64,000 nucleotides of DNA from Neorhizobium alkalisoli (GTDB taxonomy: Bacteria > Pseudomonadota > Alphaproteobacteria > Rhizobiales > Rhizobiaceae). The stretch is from the NCBI RefSeq assembly GCF_007829835.1, contig NZ_VIWP01000004.1:310001-374000 (forward strand), read 5' to 3'. The notes under the pieces are model-generated. The model worked only from the letters and a program-made list of their open reading frames with translations. It had not been told where the DNA came from and searched no databases. Shown piece after piece: positions 16,602-25,731 of this stretch (positions are counted from its first letter, which is position 1; every line of letters starts with the position of its first letter). Position numbers and translations under genes: made by a program.

Positions 16602-18218
16602 TCAGGCCGGTGTGAGCTTGGCAAGCGCCCGCTTCTCCCGGCGGCGCTGCACGGAAGAGGGGATGTTCATCGCTTCGCGATATTTTGCGACCGTGCGGCG
16701 GGCGAGATCCACGCCGCCGCCCTTTAGGCGCAGCACGATATCGTCATCGGAAAGCACTGCTTCCGGCGTCTCGCTGGAAATCAGCTGGCGGATGCGGTGA
16801 CGCACGGCTTCGGCCGAATGCGTGTCGCCGCCTTCTTCTGCCGAGCCGATCGACACGGTAAAGAAATATTTGAGCTCGAACAGGCCGCGTGGCGTCATCA
16901 TGTACTTGTTTGAGGTGACGCGGCTGACGGTCGATTCGTGCATCTTGATCGCTTCGGCCACGGTCTTCAGGTTAAGCGGCCGCAAATGGTCGACGCCATG
17001 CATCAGGAATGCGTCCTGCTGGCGAACGATCTCGGTTGCCACCTTCATGATCGTTTTTGCCCGCTGGTCGAGGCTGCGGGCCAGCCAATTGGCGTTCTGC
17101 AGGCATTCCGACAGGAAATTGTGGTCATTGCCGTTTTTCGGGCAATGTTTCGAAACGGTGTTGAAATAGGTCTGGTTGACCAGAACCCGCGGCAGTGTCT
17201 CGGGATTGAGCTCGATCGCCCAGCCGCCAGCTGTGGCGGGCCGGACGACGATGTCGGGCGAGATTGCTTCGGAATGACCGCCTTCGAAACCGGCGCCCGG
17301 CTTCGGATTGAGCTTGCGGATCTCGGCCAGCATGTCGAGCAGGTCTTCGTCATCGACGCCGCAGATCTTGCGCAACGAGGCGAAGTCGCGCTTGGCGAGC
17401 AGGTCGAGATGGTCGATCAATGCCGCCATGGCGGGATCGAGCCTGTCTTGCTGGCGCAGCTGGATCGCCAGGCATTCGCCGAGCGAACGGGCAAAGACGC
17501 CTGGCGGATCGAGCAGTTGCAGGCTCTGGAGAATGGCTTCGACGGCTTCGGACGAGCGCCCGAGCTGGGCTGCGATCTCTTCGGTATCACCCTGGAAATA
17601 ACCGGCATCATCCAGCTGATCGAGCAGGTGGACGGCGGTCAGGCGATCCGCAGCGGGGCCGATCGCAAAGGGAAGCTGCTGCTGGATATGGTCGCGCAAA
17701 GTCAGATGACCGGCGACGAAATCCTCGAGATCGTAATCGTCCCCGGATTCCCCGCCCGGCATCGATTTCCACTGGCCGGCCAGTTCCGGTGCATCGGCGC
17801 GCCGCGGCGGCATGTCGTCGGGAAAGACGTTTTCGAAGCCGGTATCGAGATCGTCGGAAATTTTCGCAGCACTGATCGTGCCGGTTCCCTCGTACCAGTC
17901 GAGGGCATTCTTTTCATCCCGCCCGTCACCGGAACCGTCTTCGCTGGAAACATCTCCGTAGCGGTCGCCGGAAGCCTCGTTATGGCCGGTCTCGTGATCA
18001 TGCCGATCATGGCCGTGACCATGCTCGTGAGCGTTTTCTAGGCTGCCTTCACCCTCTCCTGCCGAAATTTCAAGCAGCGGGTTCTTTTCGACTTCCTGGG
18101 CAATGAATTGATTGAGCTCGAAATGGGTCATCTGCAGCAGCTGGATGGATTGCATCAGCTGCGGTGTCATCACCAGGGATTGCGTCTGTCGCAGAAAAAG
18201 ACTGGCGGATAAACCCAT
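16602..18218 (-). CDS. rpoN: RNA polymerase sigma-54 factor RpoN
   Basis: The 538-residue sigma-54 starts with region I, the Gln/Leu-rich activator-response region (LRQTQSLVMTPQLMQSIQLLQ, about 9-29). Acidic region II follows, then the core-binding region and the HTH region. The RpoN box is present near the end as ARRTVAKYREAMNIP. Region II holds a striking His-rich run, HEHGHGHDRHDHETGH, at residues 64-79. The ATG at 18218 matches the family start; upstream codons to 18323 are poor. Sigma-54 directs nitrogen-assimilation genes and needs AAA+ activators. Confidence 0.97.
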   Translation of the reverse strand: MGLSASLFLRQTQSLVMTPQLMQSIQLLQMTHFELNQFIAQEVEKNPLLEISAGEGEGSLENAHEHGHGHDRHDHETGHNEASGDRYGDVSSEDGSGDGRDEKNALDWYEGTGTISAAKISDDLDTGFENVFPDDMPPRRADAPELAGQWKSMPGGESGDDYDLEDFVAGHLTLRDHIQQQLPFAIGPAADRLTAVHLLDQLDDAGYFQGDTEEIAAQLGRSSEAVEAILQSLQLLDPPGVFARSLGECLAIQLRQQDRLDPAMAALIDHLDLLAKRDFASLRKICGVDDEDLLDMLAEIRKLNPKPGAGFEGGHSEAISPDIVVRPATAGGWAIELNPETLPRVLVNQTYFNTVSKHCPKNGNDHNFLSECLQNANWLARSLDQRAKTIMKVATEIVRQQDAFLMHGVDHLRPLNLKTVAEAIKMHESTVSRVTSNKYMMTPRGLFELKYFFTVSIGSAEEGGDTHSAEAVRHRIRQLISSETPEAVLSDDDIVLRLKGGGVDLARRTVAKYREAMNIPSSVQRRREKRALAKLTPA

Positions 18219-18387
18219 GGTGGACGCGAAACTCCCCTTGAACCCGTGAGCCGCACGATCATTGTGCCGCTTCGAGCAAACCCGGGACAGGCCCCCACCC
18301 GGCCAGATCTGCATCTGGCACAAGAATTGCTTTTTTGATAGATTTGGTCAAGCGCCGCTTTTGAGCGAAATCAAATTTCTTTATTCG

Positions 18388-19194
18388 CTAAAGGCTGAAC
18401 TTGTCGCCAAGGTAAAGGCGGCGGACGTCGGGGTTGTTGACGATGTCGTCAGCCCGGCCGTGTGTCAGTACCTCGCCTGCATGGATGATATAGGCCCGGT
18501 CGATAAGTCCGAGCGTCTCCCGCACGTTGTGGTCGGTTATCAGTACCCCGATACCGCGCGCAGTCAAGTGGCGCACCAGGTTTTGGATATCGGAGACGGA
18601 AATCGGATCGACGCCGGCAAAAGGCTCGTCGAGCAGCATGAAGGCCGGGTCGGTCGCGAGCGCGCGGGCGATTTCGAGACGGCGGCGTTCGCCGCCCGAA
18701 AGTGCCACGGCAGCCGATTTGCGCAGCTGGCCGATGTGGAATTCCTCAAGCAGTTCGTCGAGCTTGGCTTCGCGCTTGTCGCGGTTCTTTTCGTGCACTT
18801 CGAGCACGGCGCGGATATTTTCCTCGACGGTCAGGCCGCGAAAGATCGAGGCTTCCTGCGGCAGGTATCCGACGCCGAGGCGGGCGCGGCGATACATCGG
18901 CATGCGGGTGACTTCGTCGCCATTGATGGCGATCATGCCCTCATCCACCGGCACGAGGCCGGTGATCATGTAAAAACAGGTCGTCTTGCCGGCGCCGTTC
19001 GGGCCGAGCAGGCCAACCGCTTCGCCGCGGCGCACGACAAGCGAAACGCCGTTGACGACACGACGCGTGTCATAGGTCTTGGAAAGTCCGTGCGCGACCA
19101 GGGTTCCTTCATAACGCGCCTTGTCGCGGGCGATGAAGGGTTCGGGCGCGGGCTGCCGGCTGGCCGACAGGCTGGAAAGAAAAGGTATTTTCAC
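18388..19194 (-). CDS. lptB: LptB, ATPase of the LPS export ABC transporter
   Basis: This is the ABC ATPase that drives LptBFGC extraction of LPS from the inner membrane. Walker A is GPNGAGKTT, the signature LSGGERRRLEIARAL, and Walker B FMLLDEPFAGVDP followed by the D-loop. The LptB-specific PQEASIFRGLTVEENI is present. The open frame reaches 19266, but that would overlap lptA by 59 bp. GTG at 19194, 13 nt after the lptA stop, gives 268 residues; its ribosome site is weak, which suggests coupling. A short N-terminal extension (about 30 residues) precedes the ABC domain compared with E. coli LptB (241 aa). Confidence 0.95.
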   Translation of the reverse strand: MKIPFLSSLSASRQPAPEPFIARDKARYEGTLVAHGLSKTYDTRRVVNGVSLVVRRGEAVGLLGPNGAGKTTCFYMITGLVPVDEGMIAINGDEVTRMPMYRRARLGVGYLPQEASIFRGLTVEENIRAVLEVHEKNRDKREAKLDELLEEFHIGQLRKSAAVALSGGERRRLEIARALATDPAFMLLDEPFAGVDPISVSDIQNLVRHLTARGIGVLITDHNVRETLGLIDRAYIIHAGEVLTHGRADDIVNNPDVRRLYLGDKFSL

Positions 19195-19207
19195 GTGGAG
19201 ACGGTTT

Positions 19208-19789
19208 CTATTGCTTCGGCCGCGACTTCGGATCGAGCATGATTTCAACGCGGCCGCCACAGGCATCGAGCTTGGCCTGGCCAGTCTGCATCTGCACCGT
19301 CAGCTTACAGCCCTTGAAGACGTTCGGGCCGTCGGACAGCACGACCTGCTTGCCGGTCAGAACGAAGGTCTGGCTTGCCATGTCGAACTGGCCGTTATCG
19401 GCCGTCGCCTGCTGGGTGCCGGAGGTCAGGAACACGGTGTCGTCGAGAAAGATCTTGTCGATATCGGCATTGCCGCTGGAGATCGATGCCGGAGCTGCAG
19501 CGGCGTCGCCGGCAGCGGCCGCCTTCTGCTTGTAAAGCACGGTCATCTTGCCGGCCTTCATCGTCGTCGTACCCTGCACGACCTGGACATTGCCGGTGAA
19601 GAAGGCCTTCTTTTCCTGATCCTTGATCTCGAGCTGGTCGCTCTGGATCTGAATCGGCTGGTCGTTGGAAAGCTTCATCCCAGGCATAGAGCTGGACGTG
19701 GTCTGGGCATGGGCCGCAATGGCACCGCAGGACAGGATGCCTGCTGCGATCACGGCTGCGGAGAAAGTATGAAGGCGTCGAGTGATCAT
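19208..19789 (-). CDS. lptA: LptA/OstA family periplasmic LPS-bridge protein
   Basis: This 193-residue protein has a Sec signal peptide (about 1-28, ending AIAAHAQ) and an OstA-like beta-jellyroll pattern. QIQSDQLEIKDQEKKAFFTG and VQVVQGTTTMKAGKMTVLY are typical repeats. LptA polymerises across the periplasm to carry LPS to the outer membrane. It lies between lptC (12 bp upstream) and lptB, which confirms the role. Confidence 0.93.
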   Translation of the reverse strand: MITRRLHTFSAAVIAAGILSCGAIAAHAQTTSSSMPGMKLSNDQPIQIQSDQLEIKDQEKKAFFTGNVQVVQGTTTMKAGKMTVLYKQKAAAAGDAAAAPASISSGNADIDKIFLDDTVFLTSGTQQATADNGQFDMASQTFVLTGKQVVLSDGPNVFKGCKLTVQMQTGQAKLDACGGRVEIMLDPKSRPKQ

Positions 19790-19801
19790 GGCGGCCGTGC
19801 C

Positions 19802-20470
19802 CTATTTGCCTTGGTTGCGGAGGCGGACGGGGTCGAAATTGGCGCGAACCTGCCCGATGAAGGTGATTGTATGCCCCTTATCCGTTATCTTCATCGAGTT
19901 CGCAACAATCGAGCCTGCGTTCATGGAGATATTGACGGGGTCGGCTGTATTCATCAATCCGCCTGGAATGTCGAGATGCGCGGATTTGAATTTGGCGGTA
20001 ATGCCATTGCTCAGATTGACGTCGAATGGCTTCGTCAGATCCAGCTTGTCGGCGCCGCGGTCGAAGTCTGCGCCGCTTGCGGTCACACGGGCGATAACGT
20101 CGTCATTGATCGGCACTGCGGCCTTGACGTCCTCGAGGCTGATCATGTTCGGGTTCTGGATATCCTGCAGCGCCCGTGTCGCGATCATCGAATAGCTGAT
20201 GCCGTCCTGGTTGCGGCCGGAAATAGCCGGCTTCTCCATGACGATCTTGCCGTTTTCAATCCGCGCACTTTCGATCGAGAGGTTCTCTGGCAGGTAGGTC
20301 TTGAGGATCGCGACACCGATGAACGCGGCCGAAATGATGCCGGCGGTCACGGGCAACAGGACTTTCAGCTTGCGCACCAGCTTGGAATGCGAAAGTGCCG
20401 CCTGATAAGCCGCGGTACGCGACGTCAGCGTGCCGGCTATGCCTGCCTGTTTTGCGGTCTGCTGCAGCAT
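19802..20470 (-). CDS. lptC: LptC, inner-membrane LPS export protein
   Basis: This 222-residue protein has a short cytoplasmic N-terminus, one membrane helix (LLPVTAGIISAAFIGVAIL, about residues 37-55) and a periplasmic beta-rich domain. Features of the latter are KIVMEKPAISGRNQDGISY and GHTITFIGQVRANF. LptC receives LPS from LptBFG and passes it to LptA. ATG 20470 is chosen (MLQQTAKQAG); the frame continues to 20563 without a good ribosome site. It is first in the lptC-lptA-lptB-rpoN-hpf-ptsN run, divergent from sppA across 265 bp. Confidence 0.9.
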   Translation of the reverse strand: MLQQTAKQAGIAGTLTSRTAAYQAALSHSKLVRKLKVLLPVTAGIISAAFIGVAILKTYLPENLSIESARIENGKIVMEKPAISGRNQDGISYSMIATRALQDIQNPNMISLEDVKAAVPINDDVIARVTASGADFDRGADKLDLTKPFDVNLSNGITAKFKSAHLDIPGGLMNTADPVNISMNAGSIVANSMKITDKGHTITFIGQVRANFDPVRLRNQGK

Positions 20471-20735
20471 GGCGATGCGCCCGGTCCTTCCGGTCTGGTC
20501 ATTGTCTGGTAGCCGTCTCGAACACGGACGGGAGTGATGCGGGCTGGGTAATGCCGGCCCCAATATGGTTTTTATTTATCAACAAACAATAATGGACAAC
20601 ATAAAAACGTGATAGGAGCGGTTGGAAAGCCCAGAAAAGCTTCTATGTGGTGCCGGCTGGCCATCAGAATCGGCTATGCGAAACAGGCGGCATGGAGCCG
20701 ACAGGGCTGACCGGGCAAGACGAGGGATATGATCG

Positions 20736-21692
20736 ATGGATCCAATGGCAATTGCCGAAAGACGGCATCTGCGGCGTAAACTGAGCTTCTGGCGCGTGGT
20801 CGCGCTGGTCTTCCTGGTGGGTATCGGCTTTGCGCTTTACCGCGTCACGCTTGGCAGCGATTCCAGCGCGGCGGTTCCGCATGTGGCACGCGTCGATATT
20901 TCCGGCATGATCGTCGACAACAAGGAATTGCTGGAACGGCTGGAGACGATCGCCGACAACGACAAGGTGAAGGCGCTGATCGTCTCGATCAATTCGCCGG
21001 GCGGCACGACCTATGGCGGCGAACGCATCTTCAAGGCGATCCGCGAGGTTGCCGCTAAGAAGCCCGTCGTCTCCGAAGTGCGCACGCTTGCCGCCTCTGC
21101 CGGTTATATGATCGCGACCGCCGGCGACGAGATCATTGCCGGCGAAAGCTCGATCACCGGCTCGATCGGTGTCATCTTCCAGTATCCGCAGATCGACGAA
21201 GTGCTGAAAAAGGTCGGCGTCTCGCTGGAGGAGATCAAGTCCTCGCCGCTCAAGGCCGAACCTTCGCCTTTCCATCCGGCAAGCGAGGAAGCCAAGACGA
21301 TGATCCGCAACATGGTCATGGACAGCTATGCCTGGTTCGTCGATCTCGTCGCAGACCGGCGCAAAATGCCGCGGGAAGAGGTCTTGAAGATCGCCGACGG
21401 CACGATCTATACAGGCCGCCAGGCGCTCGGCGTCAAACTGGTCGACAAGCTCGGCGGCGAAAAGGACATCCGCGACTATCTGCAGACCCGCGGCGTGGCC
21501 AAGGACCTGCCGATCGTCGACTGGAAAGACAAGGAGAAGTCCTCGTCCTTCTGGTTTGCTCGCTCCATGGTTCAGTTCCTGCGGCTTGCCGGTCTCGGTG
21601 ACCAGCTGTCACCGGAAGCGCTGGGCGTATTCGGCACCGATAAGTTGTTCCTTGACGGTCTTGTTTCCGTTTGGCAGGTTGGGCGTGGCTGA
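20736..21692 (+). CDS. sppA: Signal peptide peptidase SppA (short form)
   Basis: This 318-residue, single-domain SppA has a membrane anchor at about residues 19-36 followed by a periplasmic S49 protease domain. The Ser/Lys dyad is visible: Ser121 in [11 protein letters not shown] and Lys173 in [18 protein letters not shown] at 84-90 is the oxyanion segment. It degrades cleaved signal peptides. GAGGGATAT precedes the start. The next gene, ihfB, begins 26 bp later. Confidence 0.95.
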   Translation: MDPMAIAERRHLRRKLSFWRVVALVFLVGIGFALYRVTLGSDSSAAVPHVARVDISGMIVDNKELLERLETIADNDKVKALIVSINSPGGTTYGGERIFKAIREVAAKKPVVSEVRTLAASAGYMIATAGDEIIAGESSITGSIGVIFQYPQIDEVLKKVGVSLEEIKSSPLKAEPSPFHPASEEAKTMIRNMVMDSYAWFVDLVADRRKMPREEVLKIADGTIYTGRQALGVKLVDKLGGEKDIRDYLQTRGVAKDLPIVDWKDKEKSSSFWFARSMVQFLRLAGLGDQLSPEALGVFGTDKLFLDGLVSVWQVGRG

Positions 21693-21718
21693 AAGTCCAA
21701 ATTTTTCAGGGGGCAAAC

Positions 21719-22021
21719 GTGATCAAGTCTGAATTGGTGCAGATCGTCGCAGCGCGTAATCCGCATCTGTACCATCGCGATGTCGAAAACATCGTCAATG
21801 CGGTCCTCGACGAGATCACCGATGCCCTGGCCGCCGGAAACCGCGTCGAATTGCGCGGTTTCGGTGCCTTCTCCGTGAAAAACCGTCCTTCGCGCTCTGG
21901 TCGCAATCCGCGCACCGGCGAAAGCGTCTTCGTCGAGGAAAAATGGGTGCCGTTCTTCAAGACCGGTAAGGAATTGCGCGAGCGCCTTAATCCCGACCTC
22001 GCCGACGAAGACGAAGATTGA
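21719..22021 (+). CDS. ihfB: Integration host factor beta subunit
   Basis: The 100-residue HU/IHF-fold protein begins with GTG ([21 protein letters not shown]). It carries the IHF-beta pattern [32 protein letters not shown], including the Pro that wedges DNA, and an acidic tail (DLADEDED). IHF-beta pairs with IhfA to bend DNA, which matters for sigma-54 promoters. AGGGGG lies 6 nt before the GTG. The longer frame starting at 21671 overlaps sppA and has no ribosome site. Confidence 0.96.
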   Translation: MIKSELVQIVAARNPHLYHRDVENIVNAVLDEITDALAAGNRVELRGFGAFSVKNRPSRSGRNPRTGESVFVEEKWVPFFKTGKELRERLNPDLADEDED

Positions 22022-22136
22022 GACGGGCAGGGGGCCAGCCTCGCCCCGAAGCACCTTGAAAGCCTGACGGGCGCCCCTATTCTGCCATCAGGAGCGGCAA
22101 TCTTCTGCCGCGACTGAAAAGCGCCGGGAGAATTTT

Positions 22137-22469
22137 ATGAGCAAGTTGAAGCGGATCATCAGCCTCGTGATCTTCGTGCCGCTGGGCATCGTGCTGATCG
22201 TGCTCGCCGTTGCCAACCGCCAGAGCGTCACGCTCGCGCTCAATCCCTTCCGGCCCGAAGACAGCATGCTCTCGGTCAGTGCACCTTTCTTCTTATTCCT
22301 CATTCTTGCTGTCCTGATCGGCATGGCGATTGGTTCGGCCGTCACATGGTGGAACCAGGGCCGTTATCGCCGTCAGGCCCGTGTCGAGGCACGCGAGGCG
22401 ATGAAGTGGCAGGGCCAGCATGCGGCCGCGACCACGCCGCGCACCGTCTCCCAGCTTCCGTCCAAGTAA
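22137..22469 (+). CDS. lapA: LapA-domain (DUF1049) inner membrane protein
   Basis: A 110-residue protein with two membrane helices (about residues 7-25 and 46-70) and the LapA pattern NRQSVTLALNPF between them. A basic cytoplasmic tail follows. LapA-family proteins act with LapB in regulating LPS synthesis in enterics; the role in rhizobia is less clear. It follows ihfB by 115 bp. Its stop codon directly abuts the stop of the convergent CoxG-like gene with no base between. Confidence 0.85.
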   Translation: MSKLKRIISLVIFVPLGIVLIVLAVANRQSVTLALNPFRPEDSMLSVSAPFFLFLILAVLIGMAIGSAVTWWNQGRYRRQARVEAREAMKWQGQHAAATTPRTVSQLPSK

Positions 22470-22976
22470 TCAGCCGTTTCGGGCATCCGAGGCCCGTCTG
22501 GTCACGGCCTCGCTGAAATCCGCAAAGAAACGCGAGCCGAGTTTTTGCGCCGCTGCCGCAATCAGCTTGGCGCCGAGCTTGGCAAGGCGCCCGCCGAGTT
22601 GCGCCTCCGTCTCGTAATGCAGCAACGTCTCGTTTCCATCGGCTTTGAGCCTCACCTTTGCAGAACCTTTGGCAAAGCCAGCAATGCCCCCTTTGCCCTG
22701 ACCGGAAATCGTATAGCTCTCCGGCGCAACCACGTCTGACAGTGTGATCTTTCCGGAAAAATGCGCGGGTATCGGCCCGATCCTTACTCGGATACTGGCT
22801 TCGAGCTCGTTGGCAGAAATCCATTCCAGTGTCTGGCAGCCCGGAATGCAGGGTTTCAGCATGTCGGGATCGTTGAGCGCTGCCCAGACCACGTCACGGG
22901 GTGCGGCGATGCGTTCCTCGCCGCCAATATCACCCATCAGGCTTTCGCTGCCCTTTTCTTCGTCCTGAGGTTCCAT
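22470..22976 (-). CDS. CoxG-like SRPBCC family protein
   Basis: A 168-residue protein of the CO dehydrogenase subunit G (CoxG) group in the START/SRPBCC fold. VVWAALNDPDMLKPCIPGCQTLEW is the family signature, and FSGKITLSDV and YTISGQGKGGIAGFAKGSA follow. CoxG proteins help bring molybdenum hydroxylases to membranes, but no such enzyme is encoded nearby. The start at 22976 is supported by GGGAGG 6 nt upstream; ATG 22934 is an alternative. It converges on lapA with zero gap. Confidence 0.8.
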   Translation of the reverse strand: MEPQDEEKGSESLMGDIGGEERIAAPRDVVWAALNDPDMLKPCIPGCQTLEWISANELEASIRVRIGPIPAHFSGKITLSDVVAPESYTISGQGKGGIAGFAKGSAKVRLKADGNETLLHYETEAQLGGRLAKLGAKLIAAAAQKLGSRFFADFSEAVTRRASDARNG

Positions 22977-23179
22977 GCGATTCCTCCCATCGTCCGGCCG
23001 TCTTCTTTGAATTCATGACGGTCTCGTCCTTAAGCATGGGGTGCGCCGTCGGGTGAGGCAAGAGGTCCGGATAGGGCGGCACGGCGGGAAAAATGCCGCA
23101 AGGTGGTGGCTGCACTTTGAAGAATGCGGTGCAAGTGTTATCTGCTGCCTTGAATTGATGAACCCGAACGGATGACCCA

Positions 23180-24331
23180 TTGAAGAACAAGGAAAGGCGG
23201 CCGCTGTCGAAGGGCCGGCCCGATGCCGGTAGCAGCCGGCCGTCCCGCACCGCCGGGCCGGCAAAGCCGGCGCACCGCAGCGAGGCCCCCGTGCGTAAGG
23301 AAGCCCCGGCGCGCAAGGATGCTCCCGCCCGCGTACAAGCAAAGCCGCAGCAGCAGGCGAGCCAGGCAGCACCCGTCGAGACGCGCCCGCTCTGGCCGCG
23401 CAGCGGCGACCTGCCGGCCGAGCGCGTGCCCGTCATTCTCGAATCCTCTGGCGCCGGCGATTTTCACCTGATCGATACCGGCCGCGGCCTGAAACTCGAG
23501 CAATATGGCGATTACCGCATCGTCCGCCCTGAGGCACAGGCTCTATGGCAGCCGACCTTGCCGGATCATGTCTGGGAAAAGGCAAGCGCTGTCTTCACCG
23601 GCGATACCGACGAGGACGGCATGGGCCGTTGGCGGTTTCCGGCGGAAGCGCTCGGCGAAACCTGGCCGCTCTCCCTGCTCGGCGTTGATTTCCTTGGCCG
23701 TTTCACCGCCTTTCGCCATGTCGGCGTGTTCCCGGAACAGATCGTCCATTGGGAATGGATGAAAGCCCGCGTTGAGGAAGCCAAAGCCCAGGGTCGCACC
23801 CTCAAGGTCCTGAACCTTTTCGGCTATACCGGTGTCGCCTCCCTGGTCGCGGCTGCAGCCGGCGCCGAAGTCACGCATGTCGATGCCTCGAAAAAGGCGA
23901 TCGGCTGGGCCCGAGAAAACCAGGCCATGTCGCGGCTGGAAAAGGCGCCTATCCGCTGGATCTGCGAGGACGCGATGAAGTTCATCCTGCGCGAGGAACG
24001 CCGCGGTAATCATTACGACATCATCCTCACCGACCCGCCGAAATTCGGCCGTGGTCCGAATGGCGAGGTCTGGCATCTGTTCGACCACCTGCCGCTGATG
24101 CTCGATGTCTGCCGCCAGCTCCTGTCGCCGAATGCTGTCGGTCTCGTACTGACTGCCTATTCCATCCGCGCCAGCTTCTATTCGATCCATGAATTGATGC
24201 GTGAAACCATGCGCGGTGCCGGCGGTGTCGTCGAATCCGGCGAACTGGTGATCCGCGAGGCAGGCCTCGACGGCAAGACCCGTGGTCGCGCATTGTCCAC
24301 TTCCCTCTTCAGCCGCTGGGTACCCGCATGA
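23180..24331 (+). CDS. RlmI-like class I SAM-dependent RNA methyltransferase
   Basis: The catalytic domain resembles RlmI/YccW-type m5C rRNA methyltransferases. Motif I is VLNLFGYTGVASLVAAAAGA (residues about 211-230) and motif IV is ILTDPPKFGRG. No PUA domain is seen. The first 70 residues are a basic, low-complexity tail with repeats of the RKEAPARKDAPAR kind, probably disordered and RNA-binding. It uses TTG at 23180. Its end overlaps the following TrmH-family gene by 4 bp (ATGA), so the two RNA methyltransferases are coupled. The exact target base is unknown. Confidence 0.82.
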   Translation: MKNKERRPLSKGRPDAGSSRPSRTAGPAKPAHRSEAPVRKEAPARKDAPARVQAKPQQQASQAAPVETRPLWPRSGDLPAERVPVILESSGAGDFHLIDTGRGLKLEQYGDYRIVRPEAQALWQPTLPDHVWEKASAVFTGDTDEDGMGRWRFPAEALGETWPLSLLGVDFLGRFTAFRHVGVFPEQIVHWEWMKARVEEAKAQGRTLKVLNLFGYTGVASLVAAAAGAEVTHVDASKKAIGWARENQAMSRLEKAPIRWICEDAMKFILREERRGNHYDIILTDPPKFGRGPNGEVWHLFDHLPLMLDVCRQLLSPNAVGLVLTAYSIRASFYSIHELMRETMRGAGGVVESGELVIREAGLDGKTRGRALSTSLFSRWVPA

Positions 24332-25188
24332 GCGAGCACTATTCGAACACAGGACCGCGCCGGGTAGGGCAGGTGAAGGAAGTCACCTCACTTGCCAACC
24401 CGATCATCAAGGACATCAAGTCGCTCACCGACAAGAAGCACCGCGAGGAGAGCGGTACCTTCATGGCGGAAGGCCTGAAACTCGTCATCGATGCGCTGGA
24501 ACTCGGTTGGGAAATCCGCACTCTGGTCTATGCCAAGGCCGCCAAGGGCAAGCCTCTGGTCGAACAGGTAGCAGCAAAGACGGTGGCGAGCGGCGGCCTT
24601 GTGCTGGAAGTCAGCGAAAAGGTCCTGTCCTCCATTACCCGCCGTGACAATCCGCAGATGGTGGTCGGCATTTTCGCCCATCGCTGGCAGCGTCTTTCCG
24701 ATCTCGCTCCGGCCAAAGGGCAGACCTTCGTTGCCCTCGACCGTGTCCGTGATCCCGGCAATCTCGGCACGATCATCCGCACCGCCGATGCCGCCGGTGC
24801 CAGCGCCGTCATCCTGGTCGGCGAAAGCACCGACCCGTTCTCGCTGGAAACCGTGCGCGCCACGATGGGTTCGGTTTTCGCCATGCCGGTCATCCGCTGC
24901 TCGGCCGAAGAGTTTCTGAACTGGCAGAAGAGCGCCGGTGTCTCCGTTGTCGCCACCCATCTCGCCGGCGCCGTCGATTACCGCACCGTCGATTACGCGA
25001 AAAAGCCGGTCGTGATTTTGATGGGCAACGAGCAGTCCGGCCTGCCGGACAATCTCGCCAAGGCCGCCGACCGCACAGTGCGTATTCCGCAGCAGGGCAG
25101 GGCGGATTCACTCAATCTCGCCGTCGCCACCGCCGTCATGCTATTCGAGGCCCGCCGCCATCTGCTGACCCTGGAAGAAAGAAAATGA
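24328..25188 (+). CDS. TrmH/SpoU family RNA 2'-O-methyltransferase
   Basis: This 286-residue SPOUT methyltransferase has an N-terminal substrate-binding domain ([30 protein letters not shown]) and the trefoil-knot catalytic domain. Motif 1 is [20 protein letters not shown], motif 2 [12 protein letters not shown], and motif 3 [20 protein letters not shown]. The SpoU-type enzymes methylate ribose 2'-OH in rRNA or tRNA; the target site is not known. It overlaps the genes on both sides by 4 bp, forming a tight unit with lspA. Confidence 0.92.
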   Translation: MSEHYSNTGPRRVGQVKEVTSLANPIIKDIKSLTDKKHREESGTFMAEGLKLVIDALELGWEIRTLVYAKAAKGKPLVEQVAAKTVASGGLVLEVSEKVLSSITRRDNPQMVVGIFAHRWQRLSDLAPAKGQTFVALDRVRDPGNLGTIIRTADAAGASAVILVGESTDPFSLETVRATMGSVFAMPVIRCSAEEFLNWQKSAGVSVVATHLAGAVDYRTVDYAKKPVVILMGNEQSGLPDNLAKAADRTVRIPQQGRADSLNLAVATAVMLFEARRHLLTLEERK

Positions 25189-25688
25189 CGGAAAGCCGCG
25201 CCCTCCTGTCCCGCCCGCTCAGCGCCGTGATCTTCATCGCCATCGCCGTCCTGCTCGACCAGTTGGTCAAGATCGCCGTCGAAATGTACCTGCCGCTGGA
25301 ACAGGCCGTGCCGCTCCTGCCGGTTCTGGCGCTCTATCGCACCTATAATCTCGGCGTCGCCTTCTCGCTTCTGTCCGGCATGGAGCGCGAGGTGATCATC
25401 GGCATGCGGATCATCATCGTCGCTTTCGTCATCTGGCTATGGCGGAAAACCTCCAAACAGAGGCCGCTTGCCCATATCGGTTATGCGCTGATCATCGCTG
25501 GAGCGATCGGCAATCTGATCGATGGTATCGTTTATGGTCACGTGGTGGACTACGTTCTGTTCCACACCGAGACATGGTCCTTCGCAGTCTTCAATCTGGC
25601 TGACAGTTTTATTACCATCGGTGCCGGTTTCGTCATCCTCGACGAGTTGTTTGGCCCGAAAAAGAACGATCAGCAAAATTTTACCTGA
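25185..25688 (+). CDS. lspA: Lipoprotein signal peptidase (signal peptidase II)
   Basis: LspA cleaves prolipoprotein signal peptides before the diacylglycerol-modified Cys. The 167-residue protein has four membrane helices. The catalytic aspartates appear as Asp122 ([10 protein letters not shown]) and Asp140 ([11 protein letters not shown]), with the conserved NLGVAFSLL before them. The start codon overlaps the TrmH-family stop by 4 bp. A hybrid kinase gene starts 43 bp after. Confidence 0.96.
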   Translation: MTESRALLSRPLSAVIFIAIAVLLDQLVKIAVEMYLPLEQAVPLLPVLALYRTYNLGVAFSLLSGMEREVIIGMRIIIVAFVIWLWRKTSKQRPLAHIGYALIIAGAIGNLIDGIVYGHVVDYVLFHTETWSFAVFNLADSFITIGAGFVILDELFGPKKNDQQNFT

Positions 25689-25731
25689 TTGCGCTAGGGA
25701 ATGGGAAGGAAACCTCGATAGGCTCCTTCCC

